A stretch of 64,000 bases of DNA from Selaginella tamariscina (lineage: Eukaryota > Streptophyta > Lycopodiopsida > Selaginellales > Selaginellaceae), in contig PUQB01000063.1 in NCBI GenBank assembly GCA_003024785.1, forward strand, positions 228,563 through 292,562, read 5' to 3'. The notes beneath the pieces were generated by a model. That model saw only the letters and a program-made list of their open reading frames with translations. It was not told the DNA's origin and ran no database searches. Position numbers and translations under genes: made by a program. How positions within the stretch are numbered: position 1 is the stretch's first letter; every line of letters begins with the position of its first letter. Shown here one piece after another: positions 1 through 12,700 of the stretch.

Positions 1-1205
1 ATTCGTCCCGGGATTTCAAAACACCCCTAAGAATATTCTCGCCGTGGTGTCATCATTCACACCACATCAATTTACGTTATCCAATATCAGTCGTATGCTG
101 GGTCCTGTACATTTATGAGAGGCCTTGCTTTTGAGCCAATTGATAGTGGCATTCACTTCGGTCCTTTTTAACCTCCACAGTACAACATTGCACCTTGTAT
201 TTATATAAACATGCACACATGCATGCTATGCTTCTTTCCGATGTTGCAGACATGGTAGTACTTTCCCACCCCAACTCGGCTTGGGACTCTCCTTAGTCTC
301 CTGTATGTCTCTCTACCCGAACAGTGCGTAAGACAGGCATGTGATCCTATTAACGTTCATGATTTTGTTAGATTAGAAATAACATTCACATTTAATTGAG
401 TATGCATTTTGATTTACATTGTGATCGTTGTAAGTGTGGATCCAAAAAATTCAGGTTCCTAACACAATTTCAATTCGGGAATTAGCATTAGAAGAAGCTA
501 TGACAAACATGTGTCATAGGAAACTATATCATACGTTAGATATATATAGAGAGAGATTGCATAGATTACAACACCTAAGTAATTTTGATCCTTCTTAGCG
601 GTGGGAGAAGGAACTCACTGAAAACCCATCGTTCTTCATCATCATCATCATCGCCCCCCTCCCCCGGCGAGCGTGATCCCAAGTCAAATTCCTATTGAGG
701 TGTTAGGGGTTGAGTCATATTGTCTATTTTTACATATGTAATTTTAAATTTACAAAGAAATTATAACTCTTTATTTTTAAATTATATATTACATAATTTA
801 ATTTAATATATTATGTTAAATACATATATATATATTATATGTATAACTTATATGGTTTAGTAACTATCACATCTATATTAGGATTAGCCCTAATATGGAC
901 GGATAAGATTAGATCTAGGCTACATATGAAATTTAAACAATAATAAAAAACTTATGCAAATACAGAATACATTATTTCATGTTAATATTGTATATTACTT
1001 AATTATCACACAAGCTTGTACCTCCTGTGTGTGATCATGCACGGAGTGTGGTCAAAAGAGAGAGAAATGTTTGAGGTCGTTACTAGTTGGATGAGCCATG
1101 CTACTTTTGCTGATAACGATATACGCCATGAGCTCTCGTGTGTGTGAAAGCAATATAAATGTAATATTTCAAATAAGGACATTCATGCAAAGAGGCCTTT
1201 GAGCT
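1..1205. other. Non-coding, AT-rich 5' end of window
   Basis: I see no coding sequence that I can support here. The stretch from about 720 to 1000 is very AT-rich. A short (ATC)n run followed by a C-rich patch lies near 635-665. The last 200 bases are presumably the promoter region of the carbonic anhydrase-like gene that follows. Confidence 0.5.
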
Positions 1206-1209
1206 TCCC

Positions 1210-1217
1210 TATATAAT
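1210..1217 (+). promoter_or_regulatory. Probable TATA box of the carbonic anhydrase-like gene
   Basis: TATATAAT lies about 50 bases upstream of the ATG at 1264, a spacing that suits a plant TATA box with a short leader. It is called from sequence and position only. Confidence 0.45.
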
Positions 1218-1263
1218 CAACTCCTCTAAATATATAGTTTGTAGTTTCCACAGCCTAAACGAA

Positions 1264-2467
1264 ATGTTGAAATTTTCAGCTCTCTCCCTGCCGATTCTCT
1301 TCTCCAGTTGCGTGCTGATTTTGGGTATGTCGTGTGTGTGTGTTTGAGAGAGAGAGAGAGCTCTTATCACTGACATGCAGTTTCACAATGCAGCTGCAGC
1401 GCGAGATTACGACTATTCAGATGGTCCGCGCGGTCCTGAGAGGTGGGGCAGCTTACGAGGGGAATGGTCCATGTGCAGCACTGGGGGCATCAGTCTCCTA
1501 TTAACCTCACCAAGGAGAGCATCCCACGGACAAGTCCCTTCACAAGCTTGAGCCCAAATACAACAGAACTGTCCAAGCCACCCTTCTAGACCTGGACCAG
1601 GATATTGCAGTAAGTCTCTTTATGCACACACACACACACACACATGCATCTCACTCACCTTTTGTAAGTTGTGTGTGTAAAACTAAGCTCTTTGTGTCTC
1701 AAGTGCATTATGTATGTTTGTGTCTGCATTGTGTTGTACTGTAACTGTTATATAATCAGTCTCTCTTGCAGCTAAGCTTTGGAGACAGTGCTGGGCACCT
1801 GCATATAAACGGGACTGACTTCTTACTGCTGGAAGTGCGTGTACATTCCCCCAGTGAACACATGATCGATGGAAAACAGTATGACTGACATTTTCTGAGA
1901 TTTATTTATTTATTAATATAATGCAGGTTTCCTGCTGAAGTCCAACTGGTGCATAACAGTTCTGATGGCCACATTGCCATTGTTGCATTCTATTTCAAGC
2001 ACGGCAGCCGACCCAATACCTTCTTAGATGGGGTTTGTACGCGCGCACACACACACACACACACACAGAGTTTACTATCTGGTAGTTTACAGGTTATACA
2101 GACGATCAATAGCACTGACACGTCATCTGGAACCCTCGATCTGACGGCACTAAAGTTCTTAGGACGTCCCTATTACCATTACACAGGCTCGATCACGACT
2201 CCCCCGTGTAGTGAAGGCGTGGACTGGTTCGTGATCAAGAAAAACCGCAAGTTGTCACTCCAGCAGCATATGTTCATCCAGAACTACGTCAACGTAAGTG
2301 TGTGTGTGTGTGTGTGTGTAACCACATGACTTAACAGATATTTTGCTACATTAGCAAAATTATGACTTATTTTAATATCTTACAAAATTTTCTTTCAATG
2401 CTTTCAGGGGACCAATGCACGACCGCTGCAGGCTGTCAACGGGAGAGATATAGAGGCGTACAAATAA
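1264..2467 (+). pseudogene. Alpha-carbonic anhydrase relative lacking zinc ligands, frame broken
   Basis: Six exons (1264-1324, 1394-1609, 1772-1878, 1927-2032, 2093-2293, 2408-2467) encode a protein of about 250 residues with a hydrophobic signal peptide. Alpha-type hallmarks are GPERWG, HQSPINL, HSPSEH, TTPPCSEGVDWFV and a terminal NGRDI. The family makes bicarbonate from CO2 with zinc held by three histidines. Here the first (of HxH) is Arg in EVRVH, the third is Gln in EVQLVH, and only the middle one remains; the proton-shuttle His (usual GHD/GHE) reads DQD. Exon 2 also has two frame breaks, each curable by one missing G (runs at 1483-1487 and 1528-1529); adding two bases gives 753 nt, a multiple of three. 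Introns are 48-162 bases and several carry (TG)n or (CA)n. It is either a pseudogene or a non-catalytic CA-related protein with two sequencing errors. Family assignment is firm. Confidence 0.85.
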
Positions 2468-2719
2468 GCACTTCTAATGTTAGATTAATTTGATATGTCA
2501 ATACATAGTAACCATATATAATTTACAATGTACATATACAAGCACGTATAAATAAAAATATAATCTATTTAAAACAGCAATATATAGTCAAAGGCGCTGA
2601 AAACGAGCATGTAATCTTCCTCAAACAAAACCCTGATATATAAACAGTGCTGGGTGCTATAATAAAAGAATATCGGATCCCTTTTCTTTGTATAAATACG
2701 TTAAACTTCTACATTTCCA

Positions 2720-4315
2720 TCATTTGTTTGCCTGTATACAACAAGCTCAGTGAGGTTTGATGGTAATATATATAGATGCACACACACATGCAGATGGAAA
2801 CACAGCACACACATATACACACGGTACTTACCTGGGAGTATAAGAAGGTTCCAAAAATTGCAATAGCCGCACCAATGAGGTTAACAGGTTGCACAGGGGT
2901 CTTGAATATGAAGATAGACGCCGCAATAACGGAGACTCTTTTCATCGTGTTACCAATGCTGAATGTCAACGGTGAGATCTGATCCAATGACATGTACGAT
3001 ACTTGGTTGTACAAGTGGTAGAACACACTCTGTGCAATCACCCACCTGCAATAGCGTAAGTTATTAGCTTTAAACTAGTAGTAGTATATGTGGAACCATG
3101 ATTGAGTTGACTAATATTGACTGTTAAATAGCATTGACTAAAGTCAGTGGACTTACCACATGAATGGGGGACCAATGGCTTTAGTGGCAGCTTGCCACCC
3201 AACATTCCAGTTGTGGAAACCCTCAATGGCAATGGCAAAGGGAGTCAAGATGGCCAGGGACATCATGCAAAGGCATCCATAGTAATTGAGGCCGCTCACT
3301 TTCTTGCTCATGCCCCTCTTTGAAAAGAAGTTTCTGAACACAAACGCAACATTTGATATATTTGCACCTAAGAAACCTGTAAAACAAAGTATTAGATACT
3401 CTGTGTGTGTATGTGCGTGCGTGTGCAAGCGTGTGTGTACCTATCATATCAAAGTTGAGTTCTGTAACAGCAGACAAGCAACATCCTAGGCAAGAGTGAT
3501 AAATACACAGGAAGAGGATACCGCTCCCTAGAAAAAGCCGTGAAAGAACCACACTGAAAGCCGGCTCAGCACTCTTTATAATCTGCGTAAATGCCACTGC
3601 ACTCCTTGCCATACTTATCGTCGCTGCCACATGTCCAATCGAATGTGCAACTGCAACCTGAAAACAACTATATATACTCATTAAAAATCTCATAAAACAA
3701 GTGTCGTAAATACAACTCTAAAACACACACACACACACGCACGAGGACTTACAGGGAAGAGATTCTGCCAAAACTGCAAGTCAGTGTCCGGTGCCTGAAC
3801 ACAACCCGTCATCCAGGATCCGAGCATGATAACAGTTCCGGCAAAGAGAGCCATAACCGACGTAAGCCAGGGATACGGGTACACATTAAGCACCTTTTGT
3901 TGTATACATTGAATATAATGTTCAATCCCCACCAAGTCACAAAGTACACAGCTATCCTCCCTGTGCCTCCACCCTTTGCATCGTCTTTCAGCTTCTTGGC
4001 TGCCCTTGTAACCTCCTTCTTGGCTGTCTCCAAACCACTGTCCGAGTCTTGGTCATGCTTCTTCACCCCAATTCTCAGTAATTTGATCCTTCCTATCGGT
4101 TTGTAGCTCGGTAATGCAGGTATACATGTGTTTAGCTGTTTCAAAGGCTGCCCAAGAACGTAACCATTGTGACTCTGCAGAAAACCAGCCCTCGTCCTTG
4201 CCAATGCTAACCCAGCACTGCCTGGGAGACTGACATTCCTACACTGCAGACAAACGCGGTTCTCCTTGAGCCGAGGCAAGACGCTGCCATGGGGAATGGC
4301 AAGATTGGAGATCAT
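2720..4315 (-). CDS. GPT: Plastid glucose-6-phosphate/phosphate translocator (GPT type)
   Basis: Exons on the minus strand are 3753-4315, 3441-3657, 3157-3376, 2832-3045 and a tiny last exon 2720-2731, giving about 408 residues. The first 100 residues form a basic, Ser/Leu-rich transit peptide. The rest is a multi-span transporter of the plastid phosphate antiporter family, which swaps sugar phosphates for phosphate across the inner envelope. Diagnostic blocks are YPYPWLTS, AVAHSIGHVAATISM, IIKSAEPAFSV, AVTELNFDMIG, NQVSYMSLDQISPLTFSIGN and PVQPVN, closer to GPT than to TPT or PPT. The frame is interrupted three times: one A missing in the run at 3895-3898 (just before the YPYPWL block), one G missing near 3536-3538, and about 8 bases missing near 3485-3490 that restores frame. 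Splice sites are canonical. The gene is probably real with indels in the sequence. It is divergent from the gene at 4925. Confidence 0.85.
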
Positions 4316-4734
4316 ACTGCCTCCGGCTTCTTCTTAGCAACAGAGTTAAGAAAACGCAGATCGGTCATCCGAACTGGCCTGCTGGAGGGCGCATCATTTA
4401 TCGCCCTGCCTCCCCAAAGATCTATTCTCTTTGCCCTAATTTTTGATCCCGCATTTTCAAATTGTAACAGGCGCGGCCGTTCATCCAGGTGGAGACATCC
4501 GTATGGTATATACCATGACCGTACGGAATAGTAAAGTAGTTAGATAACTGCGCTTAAAGTTAATCGTAATGGAGAATGCATGGTCAAGCGATGGTGTTTT
4601 AGGGCATGGCTTGCCCTAAAACCAAGCCGCGCGACGGTTAGAATATGGCGCTGTTCAATTGGCTTACACGTTCATGTGAATGCCACGTCAGCCAAGAAAG
4701 ATGAACACATTGTCCAAATCCTAGGCTGCATTTC

Positions 4735-4927
4735 CTCAAACAAGGACAACACACAGAAGAAATACACACAACACACAGAGGAATACACCAAGAAGAAATA
4801 CACACGCAAGGGAATATACACACACAGGAATACACCAGACACGCAGGGGAATACACACACAGGAATACACCAAGAAGAAATATACACGGAAACACGGCAG
4901 GGATACATATAGGAATACACCAAGATG
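4735..4927 (+). repeat. Minisatellite ending at the next gene's start codon
   Basis: About five to six imperfect copies of a 25-35 base unit based on AGGAATACACCAAGAAGAAA and ACACAC tracts. The last copy reads AATACACCAAG directly into the ATG at 4925, so the repeat forms the 5' leader of the following gene. The remainder of the 4316-4735 interval shows no coding sequence and is the shared promoter region of two divergent genes. Confidence 0.75.
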
Positions 4928-6253
4928 AATAAGAACCTGTTAACGGAGCGTGCGCTCCGCGATGTGTTCGAAATCACTAGTTATATCACTGTTGGAACTG
5001 AAGACAACCCCAATGAATACGGAATACCACCTCGTAAGCAGCTTAATCATTATTAACTCGATTATATTATATGTTGAAGTATTACAGTCCTAAATATTGT
5101 ATAATAATCTGTAATCACTTAAATACGGCTAAAACATTAGTTTGTGTGTTCAGCTAAGCCATCTCAGCTCATGGGGAAGCAGTTCATGACAAACCCTGGC
5201 AAGAAAGGCAAGACGATAGATGTCTACTTTCAAAAAGAGCATCCTTGGGTGTCTGATGTAAGTACACACGCACACATGTGTATACGTGTATGTAACTTTA
5301 ACGTGTTACAGGGGGATGTGTTTATTGACCGTACACTATATGCGGAAGCACAACCAGACCACCCCAAAGGTTTTATGACCTCGGACTTCTTTAAGCGTGA
5401 CGAGTTCAGTAATGTTGTCCGTACCAACCAGCACCGTGAGCAACTCAAGGTGTGTCTGTGTGTACACACACGTGTGTGTACATGCTAATATGATGTATAG
5501 ATTTACACAGATGGACCATAAACATGCAGCCAAATCATTGGAAACACTGGCTACGAAGATGCAAGAGTTGGAAAAGGATGCCAAGTTAACAGAGAGAAAA
5601 CCAACGAGGGTAATACAAGGTTTAAAGCATAAGCTTTACAATAATATATATAACCTTACAGCTACTTATGTTCAATGATTAAGTTAATTGCTGTGATTAT
5701 TTGTTTAAAAACAGTTTGAAGGTCCAAAGTACCTGTATGATATTGGAAGGCCTGGTCTTGCAATCACTCCTTTTTGTTCCAAGTGTCACCATGAAACGTA
5801 CTATTGCCAACACCGGGCTGCTTACTGCATGAACAACATCGACGTTGAGAAGGTACTTTTTATATATTATATAGGTTATTATAATCTATATGTGCGCGGT
5901 TGTTTATCTACGGTGTGTATCCATGTATAGTGTGACTGCATGTTGATTGAAATATGAAAATCAGTATCCTTGTATATTGTACAAGCATATAACAACACAA
6001 CATATACGCAATATATATAAGTCTCATATAAATATGATATCATATACACTAACCTTGAAATGTTCAGGATCGGGGCGGATACCGAACAGCAAATGATGAA
6101 ATTGGTAGAACAGCTAAGACGTATAATTACGCTAAACCCCAGTTTGCTAACAAGCCTATAATCAAAGACACCTTCTACAGAAGACAGAATATATTTTATC
6201 CTGCAAAGACAAGAACAAAGTTCCTCAATCAAGCTCTTGTTGGAGAAGATTAA
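4925..6253 (+). CDS. Conserved protein, probable flagella-associated (CFAP96/C4orf47-like)
   Basis: Six exons (4925-5033, 5154-5257, 5312-5449, 5511-5609, 5715-5852, 6068-6253) join without any frame problem into 257 residues. The start is the first ATG in frame, at the end of a minisatellite. Visible features: an N-terminal SYITVGTEDNP block, then GKQFMTNPGKKGKT, which resembles the GK-NPGKKG motif of the DUF4586/C4orf47 family of ciliary microtubule proteins as I remember it. A Cys/His-rich segment follows (FCSKCHHETYYCQHR, residues about 175-190), as does a basic C-terminal tail with FYRRQNIFYPAKTRT. A zinc site in the Cys/His patch is possible. If the family call is right, the gene would serve motile sperm and be absent from flowering plants. 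Family assignment is tentative; the gene structure is firm. It converges on the S5 gene, with 162 bases between stop codons. Confidence 0.7.
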
Positions 6254-6415
6254 TACATACATGTACAGCAATGCGTGTGAAACAATATATGTAAAGTTCA
6301 TATAGCGTCTGTAATCATGGTCATTACTATATCCATGTGTTATGTATGCTCAGCCATTTGTCATTATAATGGTTAACGTACCTTCAATATAAAACTTTCA
6401 AAAGCATATACCACA

Positions 6416-8108
6416 TCACCATGTAAAGAGACCCTTTGGACGCTCACTAGGTACAACTTCAGGTGTCTCGATCTGCAATATATACAAAGCCAATTTCAAA
6501 AATATCAAAGTTAATTTCAAAAATATCAAAGTTATAATGCTTACATATATCCTATGCATGTATATGGATATGTACACAGGAATTCATGCCGAGTGTGCTT
6601 CTGTAGATAATACTATCTGTATGTATATTATGTATGTGCATTGTTTAAACCCGCTAATATACATACTATCTGTATGTATATTATGTATTACACACTATAA
6701 TATGAATGCTTCTATGTGTGCCCTCCCTCGCACCATACACACGCACATACCTCACAGAGAGCTTTAAAGAGAGCCTTGACAGTGTTGTGAGGGTGACGCG
6801 AACCAATGACCTGATAATCATAAATTAATTGAAAAACGATTTTACATATGACGATATATGTATGCAGTTATATGATAAATAAAATTACTATAACACACCT
6901 TAGATTTCATGTCTTTAAATCCTGCCATGTAAAGTATATCACCTACAACATCGCTGGCTACTATTCCCGTTCCTTTCTCTGCAGGCCACACATTCACCTG
7001 CAAACATACATACACCAATAGTAAGGATATTTAGCATCGATTAATGTATGACCATATATACAGCCATCAACTACACAAAATAATATGATAGATAGGTATT
7101 GTACAACTAATATTACCTGTGTAGCACCGTACTTGCTCCGCTGGCTGTGATATATAGTGCGATCCCGGTATATATCAAAGAAGTGAAGGTTCTTCAAAGC
7201 TCTCCTGTAAGCCTGGAAAAAGAGAGACATAGTTATAATTATAAAATTCTATGTAACATAATTACATCGTAGATGAACAAATACTAATAGTTTGACAAGA
7301 CGTACCTTGTCAACAGCATAGCTAACCTCCCCAGCTTTTCCTTTCCCGTACCCTGCAACTCCTTCATAATTTCCACACACGACAAATGCCGTGAAACTTT
7401 GAATGCCTCCAGACTATAAAAATTATCAATACTATATATACATATCACATACAGTTATGTTGCATATAAGTATAATATTATTCAATGTACCTTCGTCACT
7501 TTGAACGTTCGATTCACATCCACAACTCTCATGTCAAATTGCTGAAGCAAAAATACGTTACTTATTATTAAAAAGTGTATATATACACACACATTAAACA
7601 AACACACATAAAGAGTAATGAGTTTCTCCCACGGCCATCATCTTTTGCCTCTAAAGGGAATTAGCGTGTCGTCTTCAGCAATGAGACACAATACTTTACA
7701 TGATTATGGAATGGATCTATATATGTTCTAATACAATTGTACATACATACTCGCCACTTCTACATAATTTATACACATAATACACATACAATAAGAATAT
7801 GCATACCCATTTCATTTTGGGAATTGGCTCCTGCTGCCTAGCACGTTGATTAGTTGCTCTGTTAAGGAGCTGCTCTCGTTGCTTGTTAGACATTTTTAAT
7901 TGATCCGCATTTGCTGCTCTGAGCTCTTCATCGTCTTCTTTCTCATATGCGTCCTCAAATGGCTGCTTTGTTGCATAAAATCGAGATCTACACCATATCC
8001 CTGTAAAATCTACTCAAAATTATATCGCCTATCTCTCTCACACGAACCTGAATTATGAAGAGCACATGCATTCCTTAGATTGAAGAGCCGCATTGCGGCC
8101 ATCGCCAT
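6416..8108 (-). CDS. Organellar (mitochondrial-type) small-subunit ribosomal protein uS5
   Basis: Eight exons on the minus strand (8048-8108, 7807-8000, 7491-7541, 7306-7413, 7117-7212, 6899-6997, 6751-6810, 6416-6472) give a perfect 241-residue frame. Residues 1-25 look like a short presequence (MAMAAMRLFNLRN). Residues 30-85 are charged and probably coiled. The S5 double-stranded RNA-binding domain begins near residue 90: GGIQSFTAFVVCGN, then GVAGYGKGKAGEVSYAVDKA (the S5 signature). The C-terminal fold follows, with AEKGTGIVASDVVGDILYMA and SRHPHNTVKALFKAL. The protein sits in the small ribosomal subunit near the mRNA entry and affects decoding. The presequence and insertions suggest mitochondrion over plastid, not proven. 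Its ATG is 228 bases from that of the divergent WD40 gene, so they probably share a bidirectional promoter. Confidence 0.88.
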
Positions 8109-8336
8109 TTTGCCAAGAGCCCTAATTCCCCTGTTTCGAGGAACCCTACCATTAGGTGGATAAGGAAAATGACGTAAACAGGGGTTAAATGGAATATGCC
8201 AAAGAAAGCATTGACGGAATATGCTTAAACAAGGGCATTTTTTCCATTCTGTGTGATTAGCCTGTAGGTTTTTGATCGCGATTAATCCATGGAGGCGCTG
8301 TGTTGAATCTTCGTCGAGGAGCTTAGCGGAGGCGCC
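8109..8336. promoter_or_regulatory. Compact bidirectional promoter between S5 and WD40/TPR gene
   Basis: Only 228 bases separate two divergent start codons. No TATA box is obvious; the interval is GC-richer than nearby introns, as is usual for housekeeping bidirectional promoters. Function is inferred from layout only. Confidence 0.5.
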
Positions 8337-9648
8337 ATGAGGATGAAGCGCCTCAGTTGCAAAGACAGGAACATTTTCGGCCTTGTTGATGGCCGAGTCC
8401 TCGATACTCAACAGGTATGTACTGAAAATCCATATTCCGATGCTTCAATCCATGCATTCTGCCTGTTTTCTTGCTAAACTTCGCGATTGGATGCTCAATC
8501 CGCATTCTGCATGTTTTCTTGCTAAAATCAGTGATCCGATCTTGTTTTGCTGCTAAAATCCGTGTCCGATCTTGTGTACGCCTTCAGACAATAATCCATG
8601 TTCTCGGCTTGTTTTCTTTCTAAAATCAGTGTTTTGAACAACAGATTCTAGGTTATAATCTTGCTGAAATTCTTGCTTAACTATGTCGTGATTTGTATTT
8701 TATCCATCCTAGGTTAACCTCTCTCTGTCACACACACACAATTTTCTGTGTGCAGGTGCCCTATCCATATCAGGAGCACAATCCAATGAGGGCATTGCAA
8801 ATGCACTCTGCGTTTGTAAGTCGGTTACATCGTGAGAAGCCATTGGAGGTAAGCTGAATGTACATAGTACGTTTAATTCATACATACATATATACAGGAT
8901 TAATCCCTTGTTTTTTTATTGGGATTTTTTTGTATGTACGAGTTTAATGTATATACATGCACTCTTTATTATGTATATCGTGCTATACATACATAAGTAT
9001 AAGATACTGGATGTCGGAATGTTCGAATCGTATAGTATGATCCTGATTTCAGGTTCTGTTTTTTACGTATTTATATTGATACAGTATGGTATGTTACTTT
9101 ACAGGGCCATGTAGGATGCGTGAATGCATTGGCATGGAATTCCACGGGTTCTTTATTGCTGTCGGGCTCTGACGATACTAGGGTACAATGTATATATATT
9201 GTATACACGCACACATTCATACATACATGCAGATACATGTACGTAAACGTATGTTTTACGCACACAGTGGCGGGAGGGAGGGAGGTTTTAAGGTCATTTG
9301 TTTTTAACAGGTGAATGTTTGGGAGTATAGCACTCGCAAGCTTGTACATAGTGTTGATACGGGACATACTGCGAATATATTTTGCACCAAATTTTTACCT
9401 GAGAGCAGAGACGATATTGTTGTCTCTGGTGCAGGAGATTCAGAGGTATTTATGCGATACATTATTACAATAAATACGCTCCTATAGATAGCTGCTTTTG
9501 TGTGTGTCTAGATATACATATTCTTATCTGTTTCGAAACTAACTGTGATGTCCAGGTGAGAATGCACAGATTAAGTCGAAGCGCTGAGCCTCTAGCACTT
9601 TTTCGGTGTCACGGCAAGAGAGTAAAGAAGTTAGCGGTAAGTTTAAAC

Positions 9649-9702
<54 letters not shown>

Positions 9703-12700
9703 GGGGTAATTATTACTATTATTTATCTCTGTAAACAGGTGGAAGAAGGAAATCCGCACACAATCTGGAGTGCAAGTGAAGATGGTACATTAAGGCAGCA
9801 CGATTTGCGACAGGCTGTAACTTGCGGTCCGTCAGATCAAGAATGCCGTAACATTCTGGTGAGTATGTGCGTATCTGTGTGTGCGTATTCTTATCTCAGT
9901 ATGCATGCTTATATGTGCATGGTTTGTATATTGATGAATGGTGATATGTACCTTGTATTGTTAAGTCTATACAGATAAATTGCTAGTTTAGTTTGTATGT
10001 CTAGTTGAATGGGCTAGGCGTTGTTCGTAGCGTAACAGTATAAATTGGTATCTTATATCTATGTGCATATATGTAATGTATATGTGACACGTTGTGCATA
10101 TGCAAATTTATACATGACTTGTATATAATTAACTCTTGTTACTGGTTGTTTATCTGTGTGCGTGTTGGAGCACACTGAAACTGTTTTAATCAAACAATTA
10201 AAGTACTGTATACACACACACACACACACTAATGAGTATTAAGCAGACTTATGTATAAACATGCTAGAGTGATAGACCATGCTATAAACAGCTTTATATA
10301 CGTACCAGTGCTAAGTCTACAACTATACCTATAAATAATCAATTACTTAAATCCTAAGTTGTCAAAATTACATCAAAACATTGTTCTTATGCAAAATCAC
10401 ACTGATTCATCCCACACACATATATGCACACTGTTCTATACTGTACGATAGCATAAACATTATAAATTGTTCCCTTATATTTGTGTCTGTATATGCTTGA
10501 ATCTAATCAGTTGTTTCCTGCAATAGCTCGACTTGCGAAATGCATCAAAGAGATCATTATCAGAGGCCTCAAAAGGATCTTTGGCATTGAAAACATGTGC
10601 TATAAATCCGACGCGTCCACATCAACTTCTTATTGGTGGCAGGTAGCTCATGAGAAGTTATGTATATCTTTAAATGCTATTATATTTTTTTTTTCAGCGA
10701 CGCATTTGCCAGACTCTATGACCGAAGGATGCTTCCACCATTATCCTCGTCCCACCAGCTATCCCGGTCACCACAGTGTGTCTGTTATTATTGTCCTATG
10801 CATCTTTCCGAGACTGTAAGTAACTGTATATATATGTCTATGTCTATGTCTATGTGTATATATGTGTGTCTAAGAGAGAGAGGAGATGAGTTAAGTAAAT
10901 ATTTTGCTGTGTAAGGATATCTTATTGTGATCTCTATGTTAATACATATTTGTGTAATAATGTGTTTGGTTCCATGTGGTTACAGACGCGTTCAGGCCTG
11001 CACCTCACACATGTGACATTTAGTCCCGACAGTCAGGAAGTACTTTTAAGTTACAGCGGGGAGCATGTCTACCTGATGGATGTTTACACTGGTAATGTGT
11101 GTGTAATATGAGAACATACTAACAATTATAGACACACATATAAGCAATATATGTGGTATGTGTATGTGCAATTATATACACCTTATTACCATTACATAAA
11201 GCATCCGCACACAAACATGACACTCTTTGTAAGCGATACACATGTTTTTGTATCAATGTTTGTACGTGTGCACTTAAATCAGTCGTTCTTTTTCTCAGGT
11301 AAAAGTGATCCTCTTGTATACACTGCGAGTGATGTCCCGAAAAGAACTGCTTTGGTTCCTATAGTGAACGGAATCCAATTAAGAGAACCAGCACAAGAAG
11401 GTTTAATAGAGAGAGTTTCATTTCAGGTGATCTCATCAACTAAGTATATTATGCGGTATATAATCAAGTATTTATACTAGACGTGACAAACACTGTATAT
11501 GGGTACATAATACATGTCATACGTATATAGTTTATAGCTTCATGTATTCATGTAACAGTTGAAATGAATATCTGTTTTCTTTTAGGAGTGTAAGGAGCTA
11601 TTGGATGAAGCACGGACGGCTATTGAAGAAGGGAATTTTTTCTCTGCAATTGAACTTGCTAGCGAGGCGATTGATAGCGGTGCGAATCTATCAGGGCCCA
11701 GGATCAGGCACGACTGTCTATGCATACGAGCTTCCGCATTCTTAGAGGTGCGCGTGCGACATATGCATACATATACATTATACCACATTCATACGCACAT
11801 ATATAGAATGTACAACCAGGCAGTGGGTATACATTTTTCATGTATCGTCTCTCTTTCTATAAGAACCTAAATACATTTTTCTTTTCCGAGTATACAAACA
11901 TACACGTCATGTACATACATTTGTACAAACACAGATATGCACATACATACATGTATGTCTGTGTTTGCGTTAGTGTAGAATACGCAATTCCATTCATTCA
12001 TTCTTTTCAGAGAGGATGGAAAAACGACATGCACATGGCAATTCGGGACAGCAACGAAGCCCGGTTTATTGATCCAATGTCTGTAACAGCGCACCACAAG
12101 ATGGCTGAGGCACTGTGGCAGGTTTATAATATATGATGCTATTACAGTATATTGTGGGTTATACTCTTGTCTTACCTGTGTTAGATGTATTTATGTAAAC
12201 GTACACACGCACACCGTTTTTACATATTCATGTACATTATATTTGAATATACATATATCACTCTCTCTCATACTAATATCTTATTGATTTTCTTAGCTAG
12301 GAAGACATAAAGAGGCATTGGATTTTGCAACAAGAGCAAGCCATTTGGATCCGTCGAACAGTGCTTTGTCCGATCACGTTTCACAACTTCATGCAAAACT
12401 TGCTTCTGGTAAGCCATCTTATCTACATGTAGATATGCACCCAGGGACTTACTCTTACATATATACAATTTAGACAGGGAGGTCATTAGATTTTCGTATG
12501 TTTGTTGTGTGTACTTATAGTTTAACCAGTAATAGCTCATTAAGTTTTACAGCAGAAGAAGCAAAAAAGAGCAGGAATAGTGAAACAGAAGCAAAGACAG
12601 AGAGACGATCGAGGATTAGATCGTTGAGGGAGTTTTTCTTCAGAACGGAGCAGGAACATAATGAGTATTCCTCGGATGAGAGCCGGAGAGCAGAGCGCGA

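Noticed and set aside
6537-6767. Plus-strand open frames in the S5 intron region
   Set aside because: Microsatellite-like composition (YMYM, ICMYIM) and no conserved motif.
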